Positions 1-7,471 of a stretch of DNA of 33,737 nucleotides are shown one piece after another. Under the pieces are notes generated by a model. It had not been told where the DNA came from. It saw nothing but the letters and a program-made list of their open reading frames with translations, and did no database searches. This DNA is from Calothrix rhizosoleniae SC01. GTDB taxonomy: Bacteria > Cyanobacteriota > Cyanobacteriia > Cyanobacteriales > Nostocaceae. Within the stretch, counting starts at the first letter, position 1. Each line of letters starts with the position of its first letter. The translations under genes and the position numbers were made by a program. The stretch lies in the NCBI RefSeq assembly GCF_900185595.1, contig NZ_FYBH01000349.1, forward strand, positions 1 to 33,737, written 5' to 3'.

Positions 1-1
1 T

Positions 2-256
2 GAAACTGGCACAACTAAGCTATCTGAACTGTCATTTGTCGATACAGATAATCCTCTATCGGCAGGGATTACAGGAATTAGTGTAGATATCAGTGATACT
101 GCTTTTCCATTATTGGATGACCCCAATAATGGAACGATTGACAACTTCGCTGCTACGTCGGTGCCCGAGCCCAGTTCTATGCTGGGTCTTTTAGTCATTG
201 GTGTGTTGGCAACCAAAATTTCACAGCGTAGAGCTGTGCCAGCGAAACTCAGATAG
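2..256 (+). CDS. PEP-CTERM sorting domain protein, 3' end only
   Basis: An open frame enters from the left edge and stops with TAG at 254-256, giving 84 residues. The end has the classic tripartite PEP-CTERM signal: VPEPSS, then a hydrophobic stretch (MLGLLVIGVLAT), then a basic tail (KISQRR...KLR). In bacteria with exosortase this signal anchors a secreted protein for cleavage and surface or exopolysaccharide association. The visible upstream part is Asp/Thr/Gly-rich, as is usual in these exported proteins. The function of the missing N-terminal body cannot be judged. The sorting-signal call is confident, the protein identity unknown. Confidence 0.85.
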   Translation, partial: ETGTTKLSELSFVDTDNPLSAGITGISVDISDTAFPLLDDPNNGTIDNFAATSVPEPSSMLGLLVIGVLATKISQRRAVPAKLR

Positions 257-313
257 GGTAATTTCTTTTGCCGGATGAGTAAATTGAGTAACGTCTCATG
301 TAATGCCAATTCT

Positions 314-535
314 TTATGATGCTGCGCTGAATAAAGCTTCAAGGATAAAGTCGTAAGAAGTCAGAGAAGCAATCAACTCAGGTGTAGGCGAAAAAGTCGT
401 GAGTCTACCATGAGCTGCTAAGGCTTTATTGTGAATGTACAGTTGCGGCACTCCTTTTTTGTCGTTGATGAGCGTTTTCAGTTTATTTGCTTGATTACGC
501 TCTTCTTCAGCACAATACCCAACTATTTCTTTCAA
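314..535 (-). CDS. Short hypothetical protein or remnant
   Basis: A 73-codon frame starts at MKEIVGYCAEE and ends LEALFSAAS. I do not recognise the family. Its first codons overlap, in another frame, the broken hicA start at 507-572. It may therefore be a frame-shifted continuation of a decayed locus or the tail of another gene joined there by deletion. It is convergent with the PEP-CTERM gene, with 57 bp between the two stops. No good Shine-Dalgarno sequence is seen. It is as likely a remnant as a real small protein. Confidence 0.3.
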   Translation of the reverse strand: MKEIVGYCAEEERNQANKLKTLINDKKGVPQLYIHNKALAAHGRLTTFSPTPELIASLTSYDFILEALFSAAS

Positions 536-572
536 CTATTTTACATAAAGCTTTACCAGAAATAGCTTTCAT
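507..572 (-). pseudogene. hicA: HicA toxin remnant (N-terminal ~21 residues)
   Basis: The minus strand reads MKAISGKALCKIVERNSWVL and then reaches a stop at once. This matches the typical start of HicA mRNA interferases (K-x-x-S-G-K-E-L-x-K-x-L-x-x-x-G-W). The catalytic histidine region that should follow (the GSHH-type motif) is absent, so the toxin is dead. Its ATG overlaps the stop of the hicB remnant in an ATGA junction, the usual arrangement of hicB-hicA pairs. The call rests on a short match, but the coupling to a HicB-like tail supports it. Confidence 0.5.
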
Positions 573-720
573 AAGGATAGCTCGACGAATTGTTTTTCTG
601 GTTCAATTTCTTCTCGCTCGCTTGGGACTTCTAGCCAAGCCTGAACTGCTTCTTGTCGCATTTCCATTAGGTGTTCGTAGCTGTTTCCCCATGATCAAAA
701 TCATGGGAGATACTTCTCTA
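569..720 (-). pseudogene. hicB: HicB antitoxin remnant (C-terminal part, frameshifted)
   Basis: The minus strand encodes LMEMRQEAVQAWLEV followed by about 17 residues and a TGA that overlaps the hicA ATG. This resembles the helix after the conserved HG(E/D)-Y-E-A segment of HicB antitoxins. The upstream piece SHDFDHGETATN lies in a neighbouring frame around 660-710, which suggests a frameshift inside the old gene. No intact N-terminal part was found further upstream. With the truncated hicA it indicates a decayed toxin-antitoxin locus. Confidence 0.45.
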
Positions 721-827
721 CTTCTCATATTCAGAAATTTTAACGCACCCGATATGCGATCGCAGAATTAACAATTAAAAGCGATCACACTGTGCCCAGA
801 TACCAAATCAGTTATCATTGAAGAGTC

Positions 828-958
828 GTAGATTGGGTGGAGACGCACAATAATTTTAATTTAAAATGAATAATCTTAATTTGCGTCGTAACCCAACACA
901 ATATTTCAGGTAAATGAGAGATTAAATGTTGGGTTTCGCTTCGCTGCACCCAATCTAC
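828..958. repeat. Nested palindromic repeat (MITE-like)
   Basis: The outer arms are GTAGATTGGGT at 828-838 and its exact complement ACCCAATCTAC at 948-958. Inside lies a second pair, AACCCAACA at 890-898 and TGTTGGGTT at 927-935. The 131-bp unit has no coding capacity. Short palindromes built on GTTGGGTTTCGCTTCGCTG-type sequence are common as dispersed repeats in filamentous cyanobacteria. The rest of the 536-1008 gap holds only the hic remnants and AT-rich sequence. Confidence 0.7.
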
Positions 959-1008
959 AAGGGGTTGCGATCCCACTGAAAGAAATCTTCGGGATAAAGT
1001 TGTTATCG

Positions 1009-3861
1009 CTACCAAATAGCTCTTATCGGCTCATTTATCGGCTCCTGAACCGCCACCGCCACCGCCACAACCCGAAAACCAACAACGTTGCCCCGACCCG
1101 CGCGCGCGCTTCTGCCGCGATAAGCAGCACGACAGTTCCTGGCATTGCCGAGCCACGAACCACCACGCAGCAGCTTTATGTCATTATCATTACCAGTTAA
1201 CCACGCACTTCCATCTCTTGGCGCGTTCTGGTAATTCTCATTATACACATCTTCGCACCATTCCCATATATTACCATGCATATCGTACAAACCAAAGGCA
1301 TTGGGTGGAAATGTTCCTACATCTGTAGTTCTTTCCCTGTATTCACTCTTGGGTGCAGAACCATATGGATAGTTCCCGTCGTAGTTAACTAAATCAGTGG
1401 TAATAGTCTCCCCAAAGTAAAAAGGTGTAGTTGTACCTGCACGGCAAGCATATTCCCATTCCGCTTCACTGGGTAATCTGTAGGTACGCCCTGTTTTTTG
1501 ACTCAGCTTTTTGCAAAACTCCACTGCATCATTCCAGGATACCTCTTCTACGGGTCGCTTTTCCCCTTTGAAACTGGAGGGATTTTTACCCATAATTGCT
1601 TGATACTGGGCTTGGGTAACTGCATACCTCCCCATAAAGAATCCAGGAACTGTAACTTGACGCTGTGGTCCTTCATCGTCATCTCTCTGTGCTTCCCCTG
1701 CTGGTGAACCCATAGTAAATGTTCCCCCTGGTATCTGTACTATCTCCAAGGTGACACCATTCCCCAAGTCTTCAGCAAAGTGTTTTGCCCCTAATTGCCT
1801 ACGGTTTACAATTGCTCCTTTACTATCTACTGTTACAGTTTCAAAGTCCAAGGTTTGTAGCAAGAAATTGGACTTTGTGGAGATTTTTGTGACAGGAGAT
1901 GGTGGGCTTACTATTTGCGGAGTTGATATTTGTGAAGAAGTAGAAGTAGAAGTAGAAGTAGTTGATGTCTGTGATGAAGTATCTGTAATTAATTTACTCA
2001 CAACAAAAAGGGAGCATCCCAAACCAGCACCCACCCACTCCATAAATTTCCGACGGGATGGGTTGACAGGTGTTAGTGCCTTCTGATTGGCTTGCTGATT
2101 CTGATTAATTGCTGGTGAAGGAATTGTACTCGCAGGCTGAGGAGTTGGTGGTTTAGGTGGGGGTGGTTGATTTCTGGGTGGTTGGGGAGTTACTGGTGTA
2201 GGAGTTGGTGGTTGGGGAATAACTACTGGTTCCTTTAATAATTCCAACCATTCCTGCATAGTTTGCGGACGATTTTCTGGTTCCACCTCCATCCCTTTCA
2301 ATATTGCGTCATTCACCCTGACGCTAAGACTAGGATTAATACTCCTTGGTAAATCTAACACCACTCCACTCACCCGATTTAAAGCAGGATGGGGTAGATG
2401 TTTTGTCACTAAAAAATACAACGTCGCAGCTAAAGCATAAACATCAGTATAAGCACCCCGCTTTGCCACAGTTTGATATTGTTCAATGGGTGCGAAACAA
2501 TGGGAAAGATAAGGAGTATGTAACCTGGTTTGACTAGAGGTAAACTCCCTAGCAATGCCAAAGTCAATTAACACTGCTTCTGGTTTCCCGGTACGGATGA
2601 GAATATTTGCTGGCTTCACATCCCGATGCAACAACCCATTGTTGTGAACTACCGTTAATGCTTCTCCTATTTGGCGAATATATCCTACTGCTTCCGCTTC
2701 CGGTAACGCACCTCTATTAACCACGATATCTGCCAGGTGTTCCCCTTGAATATATTCCATTGCCATACACCAAAGGTTTCCTTCCTGGAATACTTCATGG
2801 ACTTTGACAACATGGGGATGGTTGCACTTGGCTAACTTTACCGCTTCGTTGAGAAAATCTTGTTGGAATTTGGCAAAGTCAGGACGTTTTTGTACTTTCT
2901 CATTCAAACTTTTGATCACAACCCGTTGGTTACGTTCATCCCTAGCTAAATAAGTAATCCCAAAACCACCTTCAGCAATATCTCTTTCAATGGTGTACTT
3001 ACCGTTTTGTAACTGGTGTCCCTGTTGCCAAATCGTCACTGATTCCTCAGTCAGCAACTCCAACCACTCCTGCATAGTTTGAGGACGGTTTTCTGGCTCC
3101 AATTCCATCCCCTTGAGAATGGATTGGTTTAACTCATCGCTAATACTAGAATTATGCTCAGTTGGGGGAACCAATGGCATATTATAAGCTTTACGCTGAA
3201 AAGATTCTGTTGGTCTTTTCCCTGTAATTGCATAGTACAGGGAAGCCGTGAGGGAATATACATCAACGTAGGGTTTTCTATCTCCCCGCATTTGTTCGTG
3301 GGGTGCAAACCCCGGATTCCCAAAAAACCGAGAACTGACGGTGGTGGGCATTGTTTCTCCCGCAATGCCAAAATCTATTAATACAGCCTTGCCATCCTGT
3401 TGAATCATCATATTCCCCGGATGGGCATCTCTATGTACCAAACCCGCTTGGTGAACTACCTGTAATGCATCACCAATTTGGGTAATATATTGCAAAGCCT
3501 CTTCTACTGGTAATGCCCCTCTACGTTGCACCAGGTTAAATAAACTCTCTCCCTGGACAAAATCCATTACCAAACAGTAAGTACCACCCTCATGAAATAA
3601 ATCCCTTACCCGGACAATATTGGGGTGCTGAGTTTCCGAAAGTCTTTCTAATCGCTGTCCTTCGTTGATAAATCGCTTGATGTAGTTTGCATATTCTGGG
3701 TCATTTTTCAAGCTTTCGTTAGGTGTTTTAATAACTACCAAATTATCCAGTATGGAGTGTCGTGCTTTGTAGGTAATACCAAACCCACCTTGCCCAAGCA
3801 CCTGCTCAATAACATACTTTCCACCTTGTAATTGCTGCCCAGATGCCCACACCATCGCCAT
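1009..3861 (-). CDS. Dual Ser/Thr protein kinase with C-terminal FGE-like (C-type lectin fold) domain; probable DGR target
   Basis: Residue numbers follow the longest frame, which starts at 3930. The likelier starts are MAMVWASGQ (M24, 3861) or M26 (3855), because homologous kinases begin close to this motif. Kinase 1 (about 38-290) has GQGGFG, Lys68, the loop HRDAHPGN (166-173) and DFG at 186. The catalytic-loop Lys is His170 here, so activity is doubtful. Kinase 2 (about 310-565) looks complete: EGGFG, Lys340, HRDVKPAN (435-442) and DFG at 456. A Pro-rich linker (570-600) and the motif SRRKFMEW with a hydrophobic segment (625-648) follow. A Ser/Thr-rich spacer leads to an FGE-sulfatase-type domain (about 695-955; PGGTFTMGS, EAEWEYACRAG, GLYDMHGNIWEWCED, RGGSW, GFRVV). 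I infer cytoplasmic kinases and an exported binding domain. The gene is divergent from serC. The last ~110 bp of the fold look like a DGR variable region. Confidence 0.9.
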   Translation of the reverse strand: MAMVWASGQQLQGGKYVIEQVLGQGGFGITYKARHSILDNLVVIKTPNESLKNDPEYANYIKRFINEGQRLERLSETQHPNIVRVRDLFHEGGTYCLVMDFVQGESLFNLVQRRGALPVEEALQYITQIGDALQVVHQAGLVHRDAHPGNMMIQQDGKAVLIDFGIAGETMPTTVSSRFFGNPGFAPHEQMRGDRKPYVDVYSLTASLYYAITGKRPTESFQRKAYNMPLVPPTEHNSSISDELNQSILKGMELEPENRPQTMQEWLELLTEESVTIWQQGHQLQNGKYTIERDIAEGGFGITYLARDERNQRVVIKSLNEKVQKRPDFAKFQQDFLNEAVKLAKCNHPHVVKVHEVFQEGNLWCMAMEYIQGEHLADIVVNRGALPEAEAVGYIRQIGEALTVVHNNGLLHRDVKPANILIRTGKPEAVLIDFGIAREFTSSQTRLHTPYLSHCFAPIEQYQTVAKRGAYTDVYALAATLYFLVTKHLPHPALNRVSGVVLDLPRSINPSLSVRVNDAILKGMEVEPENRPQTMQEWLELLKEPVVIPQPPTPTPVTPQPPRNQPPPPKPPTPQPASTIPSPAINQNQQANQKALTPVNPSRRKFMEWVGAGLGCSLFVVSKLITDTSSQTSTTSTSTSTSSQISTPQIVSPPSPVTKISTKSNFLLQTLDFETVTVDSKGAIVNRRQLGAKHFAEDLGNGVTLEIVQIPGGTFTMGSPAGEAQRDDDEGPQRQVTVPGFFMGRYAVTQAQYQAIMGKNPSSFKGEKRPVEEVSWNDAVEFCKKLSQKTGRTYRLPSEAEWEYACRAGTTTPFYFGETITTDLVNYDGNYPYGSAPKSEYRERTTDVGTFPPNAFGLYDMHGNIWEWCEDVYNENYQNAPRDGSAWLTGNDNDIKLLRGGSWLGNARNCRAAYRGRSARAGRGNVVGFRVVAVAVAVQEPINEPIRAIW
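1021..1068 (-). repeat. Short tandem repeats extending the kinase/FGE C-terminus
   Basis: Directly after the GFRVV codons the coding strand carries GTGGCG three times (1051-1068), encoding VAVAVA. Next come two near-identical 12-bp units starting GAGCCGATAA (1021-1044), encoding EPIN and EPIR. FGE-like domains normally end a few residues after GFRVV. These 18 or so extra residues look like slippage-type additions after the variable region. Confidence 0.6.
1066..1173 (-). other. Putative DGR variable region (VR) in the FGE-like domain
   Basis: In coding sense the block opens CTG CTG CGT GGT GGT TCG TGG and closes GGT TTT CGG GTT GTG. Between these anchors (1152 down to 1081) many codons are NNC or NNT, or otherwise derivable from A-containing template codons: CTC GGC AAT GCC ... 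GGC AGA AGC ... GGC AAC GTT GTT. Only about 11 of 72 bases are A in a generally AT-rich gene, and the block is strikingly GC-rich. This is what adenine-specific mutagenic homing produces from a template rich in AAC codons. The position, the last part of a C-type-lectin-fold domain between RGGSW and GFRVV, is the established site of DGR diversification. No template repeat or reverse transcriptase lies in the window, so the DGR would have to act in trans. Confidence 0.6.
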
Positions 3862-3941
3862 TTTATCTAAGGGACGTTGAGTATGATTATGGCAAAAATA
3901 CTCATGTTTATCAATTACTGAGTACACCAAATATAAATAGG

Positions 3942-3956
3942 TACTCTAGCAGAGTA
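3942..3956. promoter_or_regulatory. Palindrome in the divergent kinase/serC intergenic region
   Basis: TACTCT-AGC-AGAGTA is a perfect 6-bp inverted repeat in the gap between the kinase gene start on the minus strand and serC on the plus strand. It could be an operator or part of a leader hairpin. No protein can be assigned and clear -10/-35 boxes were not resolved. Confidence 0.25.
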
Positions 3957-4015
3957 ATAATAAGTAAAAGAAACCGGGTTTATTATCCTCTAGCAACCGT
4001 GTTCCAATTAGTTTT

Positions 4016-5188
4016 ATGCCAGAAAATTTAACTCCCCCAACTAGCAAACCCCAAGTGGTAAATTTTTCTTCAGGTCCTTGTGCAAAGCGTCCCGGTTGGT
4101 CTGTTTCCGTCCTCGAAAATGCTTATTTGGGTCGTTCTCACCGTTCTGAAGCTGGAAAGGCTAAATTAAAGGAAGTAATTGACCTTTCTAAGAAAATCTT
4201 GGACGTACCCGCAGATTATCACTTGGGTATTGTTCCTGCTTCTGATACTGGTGCAGTGGAAATGGCATTGTGGTCATTGCTGGGAAAACTTCCCTTAGAT
4301 ATCTTAGCTTGGGAAAGCTTTGGTCAAGAGTGGGTAACAGATGTTGTTAATCAACTACAGTTACCAGACACTCGTGTTTTACAAGCTCCCTATGGCAGTT
4401 TACCGGATTTCGGGCAAGTTGATTTTAGCCATGATGTTGTATTTCTGTGGAATGGTACAACTTCTGGAGTCAGAGTATCCAACGCTGATTGGATTCCGGC
4501 AAATCGCACAGGTTTAACTATTTGTGATGCGACATCGGCGGTGTTCGCTATGGATATCCCCTGGGATAAATTAGATGTAGTTACCTATTCCTGGCAAAAA
4601 GTGATGGGTGGGGAAGCACAACATGGTGTACTTGTTCTTTCTCCCCGTGCTGTGGAACGTTTAGAAACTTATCAACCTCCCCGTCCCCTCCCAAAGATAT
4701 TTCGCCTCACAAAAAAGGGCAAGTTCAATGCAGCTATTTTTCAGGGAGATACTATTAATACTCCATCTATGCTGTGTGTAGAAGACGCTTTAGATGGACT
4801 TAAATGGTCAGAAAGGATTGGCGGGAGAACTGGGTTAATTAGCCGCTCTGAGGCTAATTTAGCGGCAATGAGCGAATGGGTAGAAAAAACTAGCTGGGTG
4901 GACTTTTTAGCCGAAAAGCCAGAAACTCGTTCTTGTACTTCCATTTGCTTAAAGGTTGTGGATGAGTGGTTCACAACATTAAGTCCAGAAAAGCAGACAG
5001 AATGTGCCAAAAAAGTGGCAAAACTCTTGGCAAATAAAGAAGTTGCTTATGATATTGCTTCCTATCGTGCAGCACCTCCAGGGTTAAGAATTTGGGGAGG
5101 AGCAACGGTAGAAACCGCAGACCTGAAAGCATTATTTCCCTGGTTAGATTGGGCATATGCCACTGTGAAGACAGAAATGGCAAGCTGA
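4016..5188 (+). CDS. serC: Phosphoserine aminotransferase (EC 2.6.1.52)
   Basis: This 390-residue fold-type I PLP aminotransferase converts 3-phosphohydroxypyruvate and glutamate to O-phosphoserine in cytoplasmic serine synthesis. Visible signatures are [11 protein letters not shown] near the N-terminus, the GRSHRS motif (39-44), ASDTGA for cofactor phosphate contact (75-80), WNGTTSG (145-151), CDATSA with Asp171, and [13 protein letters not shown] with the probable Schiff-base Lys195. RIWGGAT near the C-terminus fits the form found in alphaproteobacteria and cyanobacteria. The length is full. The ATG at 4016 is preferred because the conserved NFSSGP segment begins about 15 residues later. 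A perfect terminator hairpin follows at 5261. The gene is monocistronic and divergent from the kinase gene. Confidence 0.93.
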   Translation: MPENLTPPTSKPQVVNFSSGPCAKRPGWSVSVLENAYLGRSHRSEAGKAKLKEVIDLSKKILDVPADYHLGIVPASDTGAVEMALWSLLGKLPLDILAWESFGQEWVTDVVNQLQLPDTRVLQAPYGSLPDFGQVDFSHDVVFLWNGTTSGVRVSNADWIPANRTGLTICDATSAVFAMDIPWDKLDVVTYSWQKVMGGEAQHGVLVLSPRAVERLETYQPPRPLPKIFRLTKKGKFNAAIFQGDTINTPSMLCVEDALDGLKWSERIGGRTGLISRSEANLAAMSEWVEKTSWVDFLAEKPETRSCTSICLKVVDEWFTTLSPEKQTECAKKVAKLLANKEVAYDIASYRAAPPGLRIWGGATVETADLKALFPWLDWAYATVKTEMAS

Positions 5189-5260
5189 AAATAGCTAGGG
5201 TTTGCTGTTCCCGTAGCCCAGTGTTAGCTGTTGATACATCAATAAGTTTTAGATAATTAT

Positions 5261-5288
5261 AAAAGCCCGGTGATATCACCGGGCTTTT
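5261..5288 (+). terminator. Intrinsic terminator of serC
   Basis: AAAAGCCCGGTGAT and ATCACCGGGCTTTT form a perfect inverted repeat centred at 5274/5275. The 3' arm itself provides a short T run. It lies 72 bp after the serC stop and should end transcription in the plus direction. The remaining spacer to psb34 (5289-5572) holds only the psb34 promoter candidate and a short GGGG...CCCC palindrome near 5303-5317. Confidence 0.85.
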
Positions 5289-5506
5289 GTTTATAGAGAT
5301 AGTGGGGCAATATTCCCCATTAGCTAGTTATAGGAAGTTAGTTATAAATCGTTGCTCTGATATTAGCTACTAACCTCAAACAGATGATTCCGGACAAATT
5401 ACTACGGTCAGCCAAATTTTCATTTACACAAATTTGAAGCGAATCCTGCTTTCCCTTGCTATAAACAGCTTTTATACTCCTTTTCATTTTTATATGTCAA
5501 TAGTGC

Positions 5507-5535
5507 TTGACAATATGTAACGTAATTGTTAAATT
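5507..5535 (+). promoter_or_regulatory. Candidate sigma70-type promoter of psb34
   Basis: TTGACA at 5507-5512 is a consensus -35 box. A 17-bp spacer separates it from TAAATT at 5530-5535, a 4/6 match to the -10 box. It ends 37 bp before the psb34 ATG. The sequence between contains GTTAA-type repeats, in keeping with a regulated light-responsive gene, but no factor can be named. Confidence 0.5.
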
Positions 5536-5572
5536 AGTTTACATAAGTTAACAAACCAGGGAAAAAGGAATC

Positions 5573-5743
5573 ATGTATACCACCACTGATGAGAGAGGTA
5601 TTCTGAATAACTTCGCCAGCGAACCCAAATTGTACTATGCTGAATACCCTTCAACCGAGCAGCAAAATCAATACAAATTGCTAGGTGCAGTTGCTATGCT
5701 TTTAATCTCCACTGTGGTGGCAATTGCTTTTACAGTTAGCTAA
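5573..5743 (+). CDS. psb34: Photosystem II assembly protein Psb34 (ssl1498-family light-harvesting-like protein)
   Basis: This small gene encodes 56 residues: MYTTTDERGILNNFASEP, then KLYYAEYPSTEQQNQYK, then one hydrophobic helix (about 37-55). That layout is typical of the Psb34/ssl1498 family. The family sits in the thylakoid membrane and binds PSII assembly intermediates (CP47-containing modules) during the step from RC47 to full PSII. The start is fixed by AAAAAGGAA a few bases upstream of the ATG. Candidate promoter boxes lie at 5507-5535 and a terminator at 5801, so it is monocistronic. The family call rests on the N-terminal motif and single helix and is fairly secure. Confidence 0.85.
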   Translation: MYTTTDERGILNNFASEPKLYYAEYPSTEQQNQYKLLGAVAMLLISTVVAIAFTVS

Positions 5744-5800
5744 AAAAAATTAAATTTTGGTATCAAGTAGATTTCATCGTCATTTGGACTTCTCCCATCT

Positions 5801-5828
5801 CCTCGGTTGTCAAGCCGGGGTTTTTTAT
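5801..5828 (+). terminator. Intrinsic terminator after psb34
   Basis: CCTCGG (5801-5806) pairs with CCGGGG (5815-5820) through one U-G wobble, with an 8-nt loop, and TTTTTTATT follows. It lies 58 bp after the psb34 stop in the plus direction. Confidence 0.75.
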
Positions 5829-5937
5829 TGTGGAATAGGGGTGGCAAAAATAATAAATCAAAAAAAAGGCTGACTTCACCTTGTTCATAGGGTAGGGTAT
5901 TTAAGTTATAATAAGCGATCGCAATAAGGAGTAAGCT

Positions 5938-6264
5938 ATGGTTGGACAGTCCCCGGAGGCAATATTATCCAAGTTTCTTTTAAAGATTCTGTGGTTAGAT
6001 GACAATGTTGCTCTTGCCGTTGATCAAGTTGTTGGTAAAGGTACAAGTCCTTTGACTAAATACTTTTTTTGGCCTAGGAGTGATGCTTGGGAAGAACTCA
6101 AAAATGAGTTAGAGTCAAAAAACTGGATTACTGAAGTTGAGAGAGTGGCATTGCTCAATAAAGCCACGGAAGTAATCAATTACTGGCAAGAGGAAGGTAG
6201 AAACAGACCTATGGCAGAGGCTCAGTTGAAATTTCCCGAAGTTATTTTTACAGGTAGCAACTAA
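5938..6264 (+). CDS. ycf65: Probable small ribosomal subunit protein PSRP-3 (cS23, Ycf65)
   Basis: The 108-residue product contains [37 protein letters not shown], then [22 protein letters not shown]. These are hallmarks of the PSRP-3/Ycf65 family shared by cyanobacteria and chloroplasts. In plastids PSRP-3 is a genuine 30S subunit component; in cyanobacteria it is taken to bind the 30S subunit in the cytoplasm. The start is set by ATAAGGAG 8 bp upstream of the ATG, just behind an overlapping GCGATCGC site. The length is normal and the gene stands alone. Confidence 0.9.
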   Translation: MVGQSPEAILSKFLLKILWLDDNVALAVDQVVGKGTSPLTKYFFWPRSDAWEELKNELESKNWITEVERVALLNKATEVINYWQEEGRNRPMAEAQLKFPEVIFTGSN

Positions 6265-6280
6265 CAACGAAGAGGACAAG

Positions 6281-6441
6281 GGGCAGGGAGCAGGGAGCAG
6301 AGGAGAAAACCCCATTCATAAATGTAGAGAGCAGCGCAGTCTTGTTGGTTTCCCCCATGAGCGAATGCGGAGGGCTTGAATCCATGTTGGCAGGAAAATT
6401 CATAATCCTACTCCCTACTCCCTACTCCCTACTCCCTACTC
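6281..6441. repeat. Short tandem repeats (GGGAGCA and CTCCCTA heptamers)
   Basis: At 6281-6301 the plus strand reads GGGGCAGGGAGCAGGGAGCAG. At 6409-6441 it reads ACTCCCTACTCCCTA repeated as a heptamer array. The two arrays are partly complementary and could fold across about 110 bp. The second array also forms the last codons of the DUF309 gene. Such heptamer arrays are common in filamentous cyanobacteria; a related GGGAGCAG array is at 27287-27317. Confidence 0.75.
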
Positions 6442-6817
6442 CCCTAATTTTGGGTATGGGTAAGGTAGTATTTGCTGATAAATTCAAAGAAGCGCCCTGT
6501 TCAAGGGATAGTTGCTGGACAATAGATAATAAAGCATGACTTTGATGTAACAATTTATCCACATCAATACCGCCATAGATTGATGGATAACGTCGCAAAC
6601 GATTACTACCTTCTCCCAATAAAATTGCAGCACCTCGGACATTTTCGTTGCCTAAATGGTAGAGTGCCACAGCAATTTGTAAAATGCCTTGATAAAAAGT
6701 TTTTTCTGGCTCTAATGCTTCAATCCATAGAGCTTCTAAAGTATCATGACAGGCGTAGAACTGTCCTGAATTGAACTGTTCTACACCTTCCCAGAATTCT
6801 TGGGGCAAGTTTTCCAT
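6422..6817 (-). CDS. DUF309 domain protein
   Basis: The 131-residue protein carries the DUF309 helical signature: F-W-x-G-V-x-Q-F-N-x-G-Q-F-Y-x-C-H-D-x-L-E-x-L-W near the N-terminus, then FYQGILQIAVALYHLGNEN and GAAILLGEGSNRLRRY. The family is a small all-helical bundle with a conserved H-x-x-L-E-x-x-W motif and no established reaction. Its ATG overlaps the ftrC stop (TAATG), so the two are translationally coupled. The C-terminal residues after about 105 (GVGSRE) run into a heptamer repeat array and are probably not conserved. Confidence 0.85.
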   Translation of the reverse strand: MENLPQEFWEGVEQFNSGQFYACHDTLEALWIEALEPEKTFYQGILQIAVALYHLGNENVRGAAILLGEGSNRLRRYPSIYGGIDVDKLLHQSHALLSIVQQLSLEQGASLNLSANTTLPIPKIRGVGSRE

Positions 6818-7182
6818 TAACCCATACTGTTTCTTACTTCTTTGATTGTTTCTAGGGGTATTTCTTGCAGCTCGCCAGCAAACTCATTGTCTGGAGTTAA
6901 AAATAGCATACAGTGGCATTCTTTACGTTCTCGCATGGGGACACAAGGACAATTCCAAAAAGTAGCTGCAACTTCAGCCTCTTTATCTTCATAGTGACGG
7001 CATGGGCACAAAGGTGCTCCTAGATCATCTTTGTGCTTGGCAAGTCCTTCAATTACCACAGCTGTTACTGAAGGTTCAGCACAGAAGTAAGTTCCAGTGC
7101 GCTTGGCGTATTGTTCGGAAAAATGCCGCATCGCCTCTAAATTCTTATCGGTGGATTTGTTATTAACTTCTGATTCAATCAT
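6817..7182 (-). CDS. ftrC: Ferredoxin-thioredoxin reductase, catalytic (beta) chain (EC 1.8.7.2)
   Basis: This 121-residue protein passes electrons from photosynthetic ferredoxin to thioredoxin through a 4Fe-4S cluster next to a redox disulfide. The three CxC signatures are present: C59-P-C61-R-H, C78-P-C80 and C89-H-C91. By spacing to the known Synechocystis enzyme, C61/C91 form the disulfide and C59, C78, C80 and C89 hold the cluster. The N-terminal FSEQYAKRTGTYFCAEPSVT is also typical. It is the first gene of a two-gene unit with the DUF309 gene. The alpha chain (ftrV) is not in the window. Confidence 0.95.
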   Translation of the reverse strand: MIESEVNNKSTDKNLEAMRHFSEQYAKRTGTYFCAEPSVTAVVIEGLAKHKDDLGAPLCPCRHYEDKEAEVAATFWNCPCVPMRERKECHCMLFLTPDNEFAGELQEIPLETIKEVRNSMG

Positions 7183-7280
7183 GGAATTGGCTGCTGATGA
7201 TTTAAATATTTCTTTGCATTGTACCGCAGTCTAGGAAAGCTATAAATAACAAAATATATCGATGGGGTATGAATCAGAGT

Positions 7281-7362
7281 GCAAGTAATAAGTAATAAGT
7301 AATAAATAATAAGTCATAAGTTTACTGTTCATAGGTTTGGTGCTTCAACAATGTCTTAACCT
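7281..7362. repeat. Dispersed repeat with AAGTAATAAGTAAT array (copy 1)
   Basis: GTAATAA heptamers (7283-7320) lead into TTTACTGTTCATAGGTTTGG and a tail ending ACATTG-like in reverse. The reverse complement matches 17571-17644 almost base for base across about 75 bp, including the CCTATGAACAGTAAACTTA core. It fills most of the spacer between ftrC and the DUF58 gene. It is non-coding and of unknown function. Confidence 0.75.
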
Positions 7363-7471
7363 ATATGGGTAGTGCTATCTTTATGAAGGGTTGGGGATTG
7401 AGAGAATAGCAACTTCCTCGAATATTTTTAGCGAACCATGATGATTTCTAATTTATATAATTTATATTGAT

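Noticed and set aside
487-771. Plus-strand 94-codon open frame
   Set aside because: It is antisense to the hicBA remnant, with no ribosome binding site and no recognisable protein features.
1751-2086. Plus-strand open frame with an EVEVEVEV-like repeat
   Set aside because: It is antisense to the Ser/Thr-rich linker of the kinase/FGE gene; the repeat is the complement of Thr/Ser codons.
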